Notes under the pieces: model-generated | Seen by the model: only the letters and a program-made list of their open reading frames with translations | What the model was told of the DNA's origin: nothing | Databases searched by the model: none | In this document: in pieces, positions 1 through 8,835 of the stretch | Numbering within the stretch: position 1 is the stretch's first letter | Layout: each line of letters opens with the position of its first letter | Source: an uncultured Dorea sp. | GTDB lineage: Bacteria > Bacillota > Clostridia > Lachnospirales > Lachnospiraceae | NCBI GenBank assembly: GCA_948602995.1 | Contig: CAPEBR010000026.1 | Coordinates: 1 to 47,868 of the forward strand | Length of the DNA: 47,868 nt | Direction: 5' to 3' | Program-made: the position numbers and the translations under genes

Positions 1-124
1 CCGAATCGGGTGGTTTTCGGCCCCAATACCAGAGTGTTCTATGGGTATTGTGTATATTATAATAGAAGAAACGCAGAAATTATCTGATGGCTTTGGCTAA
101 AATTGCAAAAAGATAGGAAATCAT

Positions 125-210
125 AAAAAACCTCCCATTTTATGGAAAAATGAGAGATAATGTAATTAACCCAACAACATATCTTCACCCATAAAAGAAG
201 GAGGTTTTTT
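125..210 (+). promoter_or_regulatory. hairpin masking the transposase ribosome binding site
   Basis: The segment AAAAAACCTCC (125-135) is the exact reverse complement of GGAGGTTTTTT (200-210), and TTTTATGG just inside it pairs with CCATAAAA before the second arm. The second arm contains the Shine-Dalgarno sequence of the transposase whose ATG is at 213. Folding would hide the ribosome binding site. Many IS elements use such structures to keep transposase low; that role here is inference. Confidence 0.6.
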
Positions 211-212
211 AC

Positions 213-1588
213 ATGAAAAGAGAATAGCGGTTACGAGAAAAGAAACCCGGGAAAACTTACAGAAACTCCGGCTTGCATGTGAACTCTCAAAACTGATCCG
301 GCACTACTTCCCGGATCTGGTGCCACTGCTGAAAAAACTGCCGGATCCCAGAAACCAAAGCCATATTACCTATCCGTCTGCCGTGCTCCTAATGACCCGT
401 ATCCTTTCTTCTATATTTTACATCAGCAGTATGAGAAAAACAAGTGAAGAATTCAATTCGGATCTCATGATTGAAAATATCTGGGAACTATGCGCAGAGG
501 AAGAAACCGTCCGCGAGCTCCCTTACTGGGAGACCATCAACCGGTATCTGGAAAAACTGGAGCCGGAATCTCTGCAGGAAGTCATCTGGAAACTGGTGTA
601 CCGCCTGCTGCGGAGCAAGGCGTTCCAAGGGGCGCGAATTGGAGAGAAACACTGGCAGATCATTTTAGACGGGACCCAGTTACACAGCAGCCGTAAGCCG
701 CTGGATCCGAAATGCATGTACCGGATCCGTCACAAAGGCAGGCCGGAAGAATACCGCGAGAATTATTACTATGTCCTGGAGGCAAAGTTGGTATTGCATC
801 CCAAGATTGTAGTAAGTATTATGACCGAATTTGTGGAAAATGATGGGAAAGAGATGGACAAGCAGGACTGCGAAAGGAAAGCAGGTGTGAGACTGATGGA
901 AAAGCTGAGGAAGCAGTTTCCAAGATTAAATATCTGCCTATGTGCGGACAGCCTGTATGCATGTGAGCCATTTTTCCGGAAATGCGGGGAATACCGGTGG
1001 CAGTATCTGATCCGATTTAAGGAGGGAAGTATCCCGACAGTAGGAAAGGAATATAGAAAACTGAAAGACTTGGAAAAGAACCGAAAGGAAACGAAAATAA
1101 AAAATGGCCGGTACTGGTATGATTATGTAAATGAGATTGACTATAACGGATGTAAAATCAATTTGATGGAGTATGGTGAGGAACTGAAACGGACCATAAA
1201 AAGAGGGATGTGCAAAATCGAACGTGAGGAAAAAAAGTCGTTCTGTTTTTTGACAAGTCTGCCGGTGAGAAAAAAGAACGTATGCGATCTGGTGGAGAAG
1301 GGGCGGATGCGCTGGAAAATAGAAAATGAAGGGTTTAATACGCAAAAGAATCAGGGATATTATTTGAAGCACTTGTTCAGTAAAAACTACCAGGGGATCA
1401 AAAACCATTATTACCTGATCCAAATCGGGCACATGATTGCACAGATTATGGAGACATGGGGAAGATTGTGGGAAGGGATGCATCTGAGTATGGAACAAAA
1501 GCATCAGAAGATACTGGAATCCTTTCAGGCTGTCAGGTTGAAAGAATACATTGGAATAAAAAAGAACATACAAATCCGATTACAATAG
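213..1588 (+). pseudogene. IS4-like DDE transposase, frameshifted near its start
   Basis: The reading frame from the GTG at 320 gives 422 residues with a DDE layout: D117 in DGTQ, D210 in ADSLYA and E335 in WKIENEGFN, followed by a helix-rich tail, as in IS4-type (DDE_Tnp_1) transposases. The natural start is the ATG at 213, which has an AGGAGG site, but that frame hits TAG after four codons. The codons from about 221 onward (RIAVTRKETRENLQKL...) join the long frame without a stop, so one base appears to be missing near 222. The catalytic part is intact, so the break is recent or is bypassed by weak internal initiation at 320. The terminal repeats of the element were not delimited. Confidence 0.75.
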
Positions 1589-1767
1589 ACAGGTCTCGAA
1601 GGAAGGGGGGATTCAAAAGGAAGCTGGAAATTGAATAGAGGAAACCAAGGGAATACTGTTTCCTGGAATCCATAATACTAAGAAAAGGCTGTGGAAGATA
1701 TGAAATTTTCATAGCCTGGAAGAAAAAAATAAATTTAAGCGTCAGAGCTGCTAAAAAATTCACCCTG

Positions 1768-1796
1768 TTGACAAAACGAAGCTTTATCTTTATAAT
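1768..1796 (+). promoter_or_regulatory. glnA promoter, consensus sigma-A type
   Basis: TTGACA at 1768-1773 and TATAAT at 1791-1796 are separated by exactly 17 bases, a perfect match to the vegetative consensus. Transcription should start near 1803, giving a leader of about 74 bases before the glnA ATG. A promoter this strong directly before a terminator hairpin suggests control by attenuation rather than by initiation. Confidence 0.85.
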
Positions 1797-1812
1797 TTAA
1801 ATCATATGAGAC

Positions 1813-1849
1813 AAGGGCGTTTTCATCCTGGCATGAGAACGCCCTTTTT
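1813..1849 (+). terminator. leader terminator/attenuator before glnA
   Basis: A 14-bp stem (one G-U pair) with arms starting AAGGGCGTTTTCAT closes a six-base loop CCTGGC and is followed by five T residues. It begins about 10 bases after the predicted transcript start and ends 27 bases before the glnA start codon, so it lies inside the leader. ANTAR proteins bind RNA stems with six-base loops carrying A at position 1 and G at position 4; this loop has the G but not the A. An ANTAR gene lies directly after glnA, so antitermination is a reasonable inference. Confidence 0.7.
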
Positions 1850-1876
1850 GCCATAGCAATAAGGAGGTAACAGAAA

Positions 1877-3208
1877 ATGAATCAATATACACGCGAGGAC
1901 ATCATCCGCCTTGTGGAAGAGGAGGATGTCGGTTTCATCCGCCTGCAGTTTACCGATATTTTCGGAACCTTTAAAAACATAGCCATTACGCCTGCCCAGC
2001 TGGAAAAGGCTCTGGACAACCAGTGCATGTTTGACGGCTCTGCCATTGAGGGATTTGCGAGGATTGAGGATGCGGACATGTACCTGTGCCCGAACCTTTG
2101 CACCTTCGAGATTTTTCCCTGGAGGCCCCAGCAGGGGAAGGTTGCGCGTCTGATCTGTGATGTCTATAAGGCTGACGGGACGCCCTTTGAGAGCGACCCG
2201 CGCTACGTGCTGAAAAAGGTCATCAGGGAGGCGGCAGAGATGGGATATACCTTTGATGTGGGTCCGGAATGCGAATTTTTCCTGTTCCACACAGATGATG
2301 CAGGACTTCCTACGACAATTACCCATGAGCAGGCGGGATATTTTGATCTGGGGCCACTGGATCTGGGAGAGAATGCCCGCCGGGATATGGTGCTGACACT
2401 GGAAGAGATGGGATTTGTCATCGAAGCCTCCCATCATGAGATGGCGCCTGCACAGCATGAGATTGATTTCCGCTACGATGAGGCCCTTACAACAGCAGAT
2501 AATATTATGACATTCAGAATGGTAGTCAAGACCATTGCCAAGCGGCACGGACTTCATGCCACCTTTATGCCCAAGCCCAGGTACGGAGTCAATGGCTCCG
2601 GCATGCACACCAACATGTCCCTGAGCCGGGACGGGGTGAATGCGTTTATTGACAGGTCAGATGCAGGAAAGCTGAGTAAAGAGGCGTATTACTTTATTGG
2701 CGGCATCATGAAACATATCAAGGCGGTTACATTTATTACGAACCCTCTTGTAAATTCCTACAAAAGACTGGTGACTGGCTATGAAGCGCCGGTCTATATC
2801 GCATGGTCGGCCAAGAACCGGACGCCGCTGATCCGTGTTCCGTCCCCCAGGGGGAATTCAGCGAGAATCGAGCTTCGAAGCCCGGATCCGTCTGCCAATC
2901 CCTACCTTGCCCTGGCGGTCTGCCTTGCGGCGGGGCTTGACGGAATCAGGAATCAGATCATGCCCCGGGAGAGCATTGACTGCAATATATTTGAGATGAC
3001 GAAGGAGGAGCGGGAGCGTGCCGGGATTGAGGCACTGCCCGGAAGCCTTCTTGAAGCAGCAAGGGAATTTGCGAAGGATGAGTATATTCAGAAGGTGCTG
3101 GGAGAGGATCTGGCGAAGAAATATATCGAAGCAAAGACCAGGGAATATGCAGACTACCGCGGACAGGTTACAGACTGGGAAATCGGCAGATATCTTCATG
3201 TAATCTAA
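1877..3208 (+). CDS. glnA: glutamine synthetase, type I
   Basis: Makes glutamine from glutamate, ammonia and ATP in the cytoplasm, and is the main entry of ammonium into metabolism. The 443 residues match the length of the Bacillus/Clostridium type I enzyme. Visible signatures include the N-terminal beta-grasp domain with FDGSAIEGFARIEDADMYL (about 55-70), the ATP/glutamate-site stretch GVNGSGMHTNMSL (about 237-249), NPLVNSYKRLVTGYEAP, and SANPYLALA near residue 340. The ATG follows AGGAGGT at good spacing. An ANTAR-domain regulator gene follows 96 bases downstream, a link known in clostridia, and the leader contains a terminator, so supply is probably set by antitermination in response to nitrogen state. 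Confidence 0.96.
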   Translation: MNQYTREDIIRLVEEEDVGFIRLQFTDIFGTFKNIAITPAQLEKALDNQCMFDGSAIEGFARIEDADMYLCPNLCTFEIFPWRPQQGKVARLICDVYKADGTPFESDPRYVLKKVIREAAEMGYTFDVGPECEFFLFHTDDAGLPTTITHEQAGYFDLGPLDLGENARRDMVLTLEEMGFVIEASHHEMAPAQHEIDFRYDEALTTADNIMTFRMVVKTIAKRHGLHATFMPKPRYGVNGSGMHTNMSLSRDGVNAFIDRSDAGKLSKEAYYFIGGIMKHIKAVTFITNPLVNSYKRLVTGYEAPVYIAWSAKNRTPLIRVPSPRGNSARIELRSPDPSANPYLALAVCLAAGLDGIRNQIMPRESIDCNIFEMTKEERERAGIEALPGSLLEAAREFAKDEYIQKVLGEDLAKKYIEAKTREYADYRGQVTDWEIGRYLHVI

Positions 3209-3220
3209 GCTTTTAGGAAC

Positions 3221-3253
3221 TGTAGGAAAATCTGCATAAGTTATTTTTCTACA
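3221..3253 (+). other. hairpin between glnA and the ANTAR gene
   Basis: TGTAGGAAAA at 3221-3230 pairs with TTTTTCTACA at 3244-3253 (nine of ten positions). It is not followed by a T run, so it is a weak terminator at best. It may process or partly terminate the glnA transcript before the regulator gene. The role is inference. Confidence 0.4.
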
Positions 3254-3304
3254 ATTGCTTACCAGATAGCTTGTAAGTGAGACATGAAAGAGGAGGAGGT
3301 AAGG

Positions 3305-3865
3305 GTGGCAGGAATTATCGTTGTATTTCCGAACCGGGACAATGCGGTTTCCATTCGGAATCTCCTTGTGCGCGGCGGTATGACCGTCACCGGCGTATGC
3401 ACATCAGGAGCGCAGGCAATGAATTACGCAGATGCCCTGGACGAGGGAATTATCGTATGCGGCTATAAGCTTAGGGACATGATGTATACAGAACTTAGGG
3501 AGTACCTGCCGGACAGCTTCGAGATGCTTCTTGTGGCATCCAGGGTCAAGTGGGAACATGGCCTTATGGAGGGGGTTGCCGGCATTCCTATGCCGCTGAA
3601 GGCCTATGAGCTGATGGATGCACTTCAGGGTATGCTGGAGCGGATGGATCTGCAGCGAAGGAGGCGCCGGAAAGAGAGAAGCAGGACGAGAAACCCGAAA
3701 CAGCAGGAGGCTGTCAGAAGGGCGAAGGAGCTCTTGATGGAAAAGAACCGTATGTCCGAGGAGGAGGCCCACAGGTATCTGCAGAAGCACAGCATGGACA
3801 GCGGGACGAACATGGCTGAGACGGCAGAGATGATATTAAGTATGATAGAGCGAGGAGCGTTATAG
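3305..3865 (+). CDS. ANTAR-domain RNA-binding response regulator
   Basis: About 186 residues from the GTG at 3305, which sits five bases after AGGAGGAGG; an ATG at 3284 in the same frame lies before this site and is less likely. The N-terminal half resembles a degenerate receiver domain (GIIVVFPNRDNAVSIRNLL...), and the C-terminal 60 residues form the ANTAR helical bundle (AVRRAKELLMEKNRMSEEEAHRYLQKHSMD...MAETAEMIL). ANTAR proteins bind paired stem-loops in nascent RNA and prevent termination. The receiver lacks an obvious clean set of acidic phosphorylation residues, as in AmiR-type regulators. Its place after glnA and the attenuator in the glnA leader suggest it controls glnA. The stop codon touches the dapF start. 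Confidence 0.88.
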   Translation: MAGIIVVFPNRDNAVSIRNLLVRGGMTVTGVCTSGAQAMNYADALDEGIIVCGYKLRDMMYTELREYLPDSFEMLLVASRVKWEHGLMEGVAGIPMPLKAYELMDALQGMLERMDLQRRRRRKERSRTRNPKQQEAVRRAKELLMEKNRMSEEEAHRYLQKHSMDSGTNMAETAEMILSMIERGAL

Positions 3866-4717
3866 ATGAAGTTTACAAAGATGCATGGACTAGGAAATGA
3901 TTATGTTTATGTGAACTGTCTGAAAGAAAGTGTAGACAATCCGTCTGCAGTGGCGAGATATGTAAGTGACAGGCATTTTGGGATCGGCTCTGACGGGCTG
4001 ATTCTGATCAATCCGTCCGAAAAGGCGGACTTTGAGATGGAGATGTACAATGCGGACGGATCCAGGGGCGAGATGTGCGGAAATGGCATCCGCTGTGTGG
4101 CAAAGTATGTTTATGACTACGGTCTTACAGATAAGACCAGTATCTCCGTGGAGACGCTGGGAGGAATCAAATATCTGGACCTGACGGTGAAAGACGGCAG
4201 GGTGGAACTGGTGAAGGTGGATATGGGAAGTCCGGAGCTTGTGGCAGGGAAGATCCCCATTGTAATGGAGGATTGTTCGGCTCATGTGGTGGATGCACCC
4301 ATTGCCGTGGACAAAACAGAATACCGCATGACAGGTGTTTCCATGGGAAATCCCCATGCAGTTATCTATGTAGATGATGTGGAGGAATTAGAGCTTGAAA
4401 AGATCGGGCCGAAGTTTGAGAATCACGAGAGATTTCCCAGAAGGATCAACACGGAGTTTGTCCAGGTTCTTGACAGGAGAACGGTTAAGATGCGTGTGTG
4501 GGAGCGGGGCTCAGGAGAGACCTTTGCCTGCGGCACCGGGGCGTGTGCCGTGGCCGTGGCCTGTATACTGAATGGCCTTACGGATGACCAGGTTACAGTA
4601 AAGCTTTTAGGCGGCGACCTGCAGATTGAGTGGGACAGGAAGGCGGACCGGGTCTATATGACAGGTCCCGCTGCCGTAGTGTTTGACGGTGAGATTGACC
4701 TGCAGAATGTCAGATAG
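3866..4717 (+). CDS. dapF: diaminopimelate epimerase
   Basis: Converts LL- to meso-diaminopimelate, the direct precursor of lysine and of the peptidoglycan cross-link residue; cytoplasmic and cofactor-free. The two catalytic cysteines are visible: C71 in EMCGNGIRC and C222 in FACGTGACAVA, and the substrate-contact segment MGNPHAVI is at about 160. At 283 residues it is of normal length. The ATG immediately follows the TAG of the ANTAR gene, so both are translated from one message. dapL, the preceding step in the pathway, follows 123 bases downstream. Confidence 0.96.
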   Translation: MKFTKMHGLGNDYVYVNCLKESVDNPSAVARYVSDRHFGIGSDGLILINPSEKADFEMEMYNADGSRGEMCGNGIRCVAKYVYDYGLTDKTSISVETLGGIKYLDLTVKDGRVELVKVDMGSPELVAGKIPIVMEDCSAHVVDAPIAVDKTEYRMTGVSMGNPHAVIYVDDVEELELEKIGPKFENHERFPRRINTEFVQVLDRRTVKMRVWERGSGETFACGTGACAVAVACILNGLTDDQVTVKLLGGDLQIEWDRKADRVYMTGPAAVVFDGEIDLQNVR

Positions 4718-4770
4718 ATAGCAGTGGACCGCAAAGACGGGTCTGCGTGGATTTGCAGAGTAACGGAATA

Positions 4771-4812
4771 CTTATATACTCACGGCCCATGAAATCTGCC
4801 GCGCAGTATAAA
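4771..4812. repeat. intergenic repeat arm shared with the ribBA-ribH gap
   Basis: The stretch from ATACTCACGGCCCATGAAAT through CTGCCGCGCAGTATAA recurs in the ribBA-ribH gap: the second part matches near 17783-17800, and the first part matches the reverse complement of 17859-17885. It is a non-coding repeat between dapF and dapL. Only two copies are seen in the window. Confidence 0.5.
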
Positions 4813-4840
4813 TCAATAAAGAAAACAGGAGAGGACGAAT

Positions 4841-6055
4841 ATGTTTAAAGTAAATGAGGATTATCTAAAATTGCCGGGAAGTTATTTATTTTCTACGATC
4901 GGAAAGAAGGTGGCAGCCTTTCAGGAGGCCAACCCGGACAAAAGCATTATCCGGCTTGGGATCGGCGATGTGACACAGCCACTGGCGCCTGCGATTATTG
5001 AAAGCCTGCACAGTGCGGTGGATGAGATGGCACATTCAGAGACCTTCCGCGGCTATGCGCCGGATCTTGGCTATGAATTCTTGAGAAGTGCCATGGCGAA
5101 AAATGATTATCAGGACAGGGGCTGTGAGATTCATGCCGACGAGATCTTCATTTCCGACGGGGCGAAATGCGACTCTGGAAATATTCAGGAGATTTTCGCA
5201 AAGGATAATAAAATTGCAGTCTGCGACCCGGTCTATCCAGTTTATGTGGACACAAATGTTATGGCAGGGCGTACCGGAACCTATGATACGAAGACAGAGA
5301 CATGGAGTAATGTTATCTACATGCCCTGTACAAAGGAAACCAATTTTGCGCCGGAGCTTCCAAAGGAGACGCCGGATATTATCTACCTCTGTTTCCCGAA
5401 TAATCCTACCGGCTCCACGATCACGAAAGCACAGCTTCAGGAATGGGTGGATTATGCCAATAAAAATGGGGCTGTTATCATTTATGATGCGGCTTATGAG
5501 GCATATATTTCCGAGGAGGACGTTCCCCACAGCATCTATGAGTGCGAAGGGGCAAGAACCTGTGCCATTGAGCTTCGGAGCTTTTCCAAAAATGCAGGCT
5601 TTACAGGAGTGCGCCTTGGCGCGGCTGTAATTCCAAAGGACGTAAAAGCTGGAGATGTGATGCTCCACTCACTGTGGGCAAGACGCCATGGGACAAAATA
5701 TAACGGTGCGCCCTATATTGTGCAGAAGGCGGGCGAGGCCGTTTATTCCGAGGCAGGAAAGGCGCAGCTTAAGGAGCAGGTTGCCTATTACATGAAGAAT
5801 GCAAAAGTGATCTATGAGGGACTGAAAAGTGCAGGCTATCACGTATCCGGCGGCGTCAACGCGCCTTATATCTGGCTTCAGACGCCGGATGGAATGACTT
5901 CCTGGGAGTTTTTCGATTATCTGCTCGAAAAGGCAAACGTAGTCGGAACGCCTGGCTCCGGGTTCGGACCCAGTGGGGAAGGGTATTTCCGGCTGACCGC
6001 GTTCGGGTCATATGAGAATACGGTGGCTGCCATCGGAAGAATCAAGAACCTTTAA
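4841..6055 (+). CDS. dapL: LL-diaminopimelate aminotransferase
   Basis: PLP enzyme that transaminates tetrahydrodipicolinate to LL-diaminopimelate in one step, replacing the succinylase or acetylase branch. At 404 residues it is full length. The PLP lysine is K250 in RSFSKNAGFTGVRLG, the nucleotide-like fold shows FPNNPTG at about 185-191 and the aspartate of IIYDAAYEAY near 216. It starts at an ATG after AGGAGAGG. Together with dapF upstream it makes meso-DAP. The gap before it contains a repeat arm, and no clear promoter was recognised, so it may be read from the glnA/dapF transcript. Confidence 0.95.
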   Translation: MFKVNEDYLKLPGSYLFSTIGKKVAAFQEANPDKSIIRLGIGDVTQPLAPAIIESLHSAVDEMAHSETFRGYAPDLGYEFLRSAMAKNDYQDRGCEIHADEIFISDGAKCDSGNIQEIFAKDNKIAVCDPVYPVYVDTNVMAGRTGTYDTKTETWSNVIYMPCTKETNFAPELPKETPDIIYLCFPNNPTGSTITKAQLQEWVDYANKNGAVIIYDAAYEAYISEEDVPHSIYECEGARTCAIELRSFSKNAGFTGVRLGAAVIPKDVKAGDVMLHSLWARRHGTKYNGAPYIVQKAGEAVYSEAGKAQLKEQVAYYMKNAKVIYEGLKSAGYHVSGGVNAPYIWLQTPDGMTSWEFFDYLLEKANVVGTPGSGFGPSGEGYFRLTAFGSYENTVAAIGRIKNL

Positions 6056-6061
6056 AAAATT

Positions 6062-6631
6062 TTAGAATATAAGGCAGGGGCCTGTCTCCTGCCATTCATG
6101 TTCCAGGATTGCCATCAGGATATTATCAGCGTAAGAACCACCGTCCTTCACAGCATCCCTCAAAACACCTTCGCGTCTGAATCCGGCTTTCAGATATGTC
6201 TTTTCTGCTCTGGGGTTGAAAGAAAACACATTCAGCTCCAGACGGTGAAGATGAAGCTGCCCAAAGGCAAAGCCGCATGTCATACGGGTTGCCCAGGAGC
6301 CGATGCCTTTCCCGCAGGAGTCACTGTGGAAAAGGCAGATACGGAAATTTGCGCTTCGCAGATTCCAGTCAATTTCATTAATAACGCTCTCGCCGATAAT
6401 GTTTCCGGCAGGGTTGATAATCAGGAAGTCCCGGCGGTTTTCGTCATCAATACAGGAAAGGAAAAAGTCCACCACCTCGTCATGCGTAAAATATGTCTTA
6501 CTGCCGGTAAGACGCGCAATCTCCGGGTCAAGAGGGTTGTAGTTTTGCTGGTAATAGTTTTCCGCGTCTTTTTTTTGTGCAGGTCTGAGGATATAACCAT
6601 CCTTTTCCCAGGTCTTTCCCATTTTTTCCAT
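6062..6631 (-). CDS. GNAT N-acetyltransferase, RimJ/RimL type
   Basis: 189 residues with a GNAT fold: N-terminal GYILRPAQKKDAENYYQ, the central strand NFRICLFHSDSCGKGIGSWATRM that holds the acetyl-CoA loop (GKGIGS in the position of Q/RxxGxG/A), and HLHRLELNVFSFNPRAEKTYLKAGFRREG, typical of the RimJ/RimL branch that acetylates protein amino termini or small amines. The ATG follows AAAGGAGAC. It converges with dapL, with six bases between the stops. The substrate cannot be read from sequence. Confidence 0.85.
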   Translation of the reverse strand: MEKMGKTWEKDGYILRPAQKKDAENYYQQNYNPLDPEIARLTGSKTYFTHDEVVDFFLSCIDDENRRDFLIINPAGNIIGESVINEIDWNLRSANFRICLFHSDSCGKGIGSWATRMTCGFAFGQLHLHRLELNVFSFNPRAEKTYLKAGFRREGVLRDAVKDGGSYADNILMAILEHEWQETGPCLIF

Positions 6632-6816
6632 AATAGAAAGTCTCCTTTATCTCTATTTCCTACAGTTAATGGCTACAACACTGGCAAATAAGATAAGCGC
6701 GATAACAAATGCTGATGCAGCGCCATCTTCACTTTCTGAACGCATTCTCAATTAACAGCTTTTAGACTTCATTGTAGCCCAAGACAGTTTCAGCGTCTCC
6801 TTAAACAAATATCCTC

Positions 6817-7299
6817 TTATTCAAGAATATACTCATAGCAACAATCCTCTTTTATAGTACCTTCTATTATGCAGGTTTTTCCACTATTGACAAATCCATT
6901 AGCTTCATAAAACTTTCTGGCTTTCATGTTATCTTTTATAACCCATAATACTATTTTCCGCACTCCTTTTTTTCTTGCCTGCTGAATCAGATATTCTATC
7001 AAAAGTGTTCCTATTCCCTGTCCCACAAAAAAAGGTTCAACATAAAAATCCGTAATCTCAATTATTGTATCACCTATAGGCTGTCCGTTTATTACCCCTT
7101 TGACGATTCCATCATCATATAGCAACATCCCATTTAATCTATCTGGATTATTTTTATATTCTTCATACAAATGAACAACCTGCAACTCATTAAATGACAC
7201 ATAATCATTTTCAAATATAGGTCTATATGCAACCCTTTTTCCAAACACAATAATCTCGGCTATCCTTGGAATATCTTGTTTATTAGCTTGTCTAATCAT
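6817..7299 (-). CDS. GNAT N-acetyltransferase
   Basis: About 160 residues. The best start is the ATG at 7299 (MIRQANKQDIPRIAEI), preceded by GGGGAGAT six bases away; an upstream ATG at 7323 in frame has no good site. The acetyl-CoA loop is VGQGIGTLLIEYLIQQARKKG, and the C-terminal signature is NMKARKFYEANGFVNSG. The gene is clearly more AT-rich than dapL and rib genes, which suggests acquisition. The substrate is unknown. Confidence 0.85.
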   Translation of the reverse strand: MIRQANKQDIPRIAEIIVFGKRVAYRPIFENDYVSFNELQVVHLYEEYKNNPDRLNGMLLYDDGIVKGVINGQPIGDTIIEITDFYVEPFFVGQGIGTLLIEYLIQQARKKGVRKIVLWVIKDNMKARKFYEANGFVNSGKTCIIEGTIKEDCCYEYILE

Positions 7300-7506
7300 G
7301 TATGATCTCCCCATTACTTCCATAAATCTCGAATTATCGAATTCCCTGCAAATGGGAATATGAATGTTTCTATATTTCTCTAAACAAATAAACCATTTCT
7401 TTCATAACGCGGACCTCTGGCCGTAACCCAAAATAAAATAGAGCCAAAACTCTGTTGACTGTGCCACAATGCACATAGGCTAATACCAACAAGGAGGTGC
7501 AGTTCT

Positions 7507-7994
7507 ATGTGCAAAATGATAGACCAATATGTTGATAAAATCAAGGGGTAGTTTTCTTTTTTGATCGGATGATCATAAACGGCTATTTTCGTCCCCTGCT
7601 TTCTGAGCAGACGCGGATTGGCTTTCTATATTCAATGGGGATCCCATTGAGGGATTTCACCGAATATTTCAGGCACTTCACTGACCGGCTGCTGAAACAA
7701 ATCGAAGACAGCGCCGGGGAACTCGGACGGCCTGTTGTATACCTCCCTTCCGTCTAAGACAGGAAAGAAGACATCGCCAAAGGCTTCCTTCTTTCAGGCC
7801 CTGTGGATGAAGGCCTCATCTGTGTCCTGAAGACACTGGAATCCTGCAGGACCGCAAAGGTTGTTGGCAGGGAGGGGAAACATTTTCTAAAGTCATCCTC
7901 CACAAAATGCCTCCACTATTACCTCTACTATCTGGATAAAGAATTCGGGTTCATGTTTGTCAAAATCCAGACATGGTTCCCTTTCAATGTATAA
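7507..7994 (+). pseudogene. remnant of a transposon-associated protein
   Basis: A start codon after AAGGAGG at 7507 reads MCKMIDQYVDKIKG and stops; the frame resumes by a -1 shift as FFFDRMIINGYFRPLLSEQT..., is cut by TAA at 7755-7757, and continues in the same frame to FGFMFVKIQTWFPFNV, where it stops. That last motif recurs in a family of IS-linked hypothetical proteins which continue well beyond this point (from memory, not searched). So the gene carries at least one frameshift, one nonsense codon and a 3' truncation. Function unknown. Confidence 0.55.
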
Positions 7995-8135
7995 GAGATA
8001 TAGTTTCCGACAGGGCCTGATGGAAAAATCAGCTATCGTATGATATAATGGACAGACAGCAGAATAAGTTTATCCATGTGAAACAGCTGATGGACATGAA
8101 AGCAGGAAACTGAATTTAAAGGAGGAAAGGGAAAA

Positions 8136-8687
8136 ATGAGTTTGATATTATATAAAGGCAGGCCGGGTGATACGACAGGAAGACTTCCGAAAGAAATGAG
8201 GGTCTACGATCTGCTCGACAGTCTGGGAATTGAATATGGGAGGATTGACCATGCCCCGGCTATGACGATGGAGGTATGCAAAAGCATTGATGAGGCTCTT
8301 GGCGCAGAAATCTGTAAGAACCTGTTTTTATGCAACCGGCAGAAGACAAAGTTTTATCTGCTGATGATTCCAGGTGATAAGGCCTTTCATACGAAGGAGC
8401 TGTCTGCCCAGATCGGCAGCGCAAGACTTTCCTTCGCAGACGGAGCATTTATGGAACAATTTCTTGATATTACTCCCGGCGCAGTCAGTGTAATGGGACT
8501 TATGAACGATGTGGAGAACCGCGTGCGTCTTCTAGTGGACGAGGATGTACTGAAGGAGGAGTTTTTAGGATGCCATCCCTGTGTCAATACGTCCAGCCTG
8601 AGATTAAGGACGCGGGATGTGTTCGGCACTTATCTGAAGGCAGTGCACCATGACATGACGGTCGTCCGGCTGACAGCAGATGATTAA
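8136..8687 (+). CDS. prolyl-tRNA editing protein, ProX/YbaK-like
   Basis: Free-standing deacylase that removes wrongly attached amino acids (typically alanine or cysteine) from tRNA-Pro. The 183 residues show the YbaK fold: IEYGRIDHAPAMTMEV, then GAEICKNLFLCNRQKTKFYLLMIPGDKAFHTKELS, where the lysine after the EICKNLFL stretch is the conserved catalytic lysine, and PGAVSVMGLMND followed by the conserved GCHPCVNTSSLRL. The ATG follows AAAGGAGG. It stands alone between IS remnants. A tRNA-Pro gene also lies in the window at 24138, but no linkage is implied. Confidence 0.85.
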   Translation: MSLILYKGRPGDTTGRLPKEMRVYDLLDSLGIEYGRIDHAPAMTMEVCKSIDEALGAEICKNLFLCNRQKTKFYLLMIPGDKAFHTKELSAQIGSARLSFADGAFMEQFLDITPGAVSVMGLMNDVENRVRLLVDEDVLKEEFLGCHPCVNTSSLRLRTRDVFGTYLKAVHHDMTVVRLTADD

Positions 8688-8731
8688 AGACGTGGGACAG
8701 AAGGGGCGTATTCAATAAGTTTGCAGGATGC

Positions 8732-8768
8732 GTTACTATGAGCGGACGGTTAGTCCGTGAATAGTAAC
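8732..8768. repeat. GTTACTAT...ATAGTAAC hairpin repeat, copy 1
   Basis: A 37-base repeat with terminal inverted arms GTTACTAT and ATAGTAAC and an inner CCGTGA. A second copy of the same length lies at 29572-29608 and a shorter, diverged one at 34394-34420. All three are intergenic. This copy follows the ProX-like gene by 44 bases. Confidence 0.75.
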
Positions 8769-8835
8769 TGGGTGTAGATAAAATTCCTGAGTAATTATCT
8801 GACAATTTAAGTACCTGCGTGTATAGGTGCTTAAA

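Noticed and set aside
938..1573. 211-codon open frame on the minus strand
   Set aside because: Shadow of the IS transposase; composition is dominated by Phe and Leu, as expected opposite Lys/Glu-rich coding.
6098..6691. 197-codon open frame on the plus strand
   Set aside because: Opposite the RimJ/RimL-type acetyltransferase, which has clear motifs and a ribosome site.
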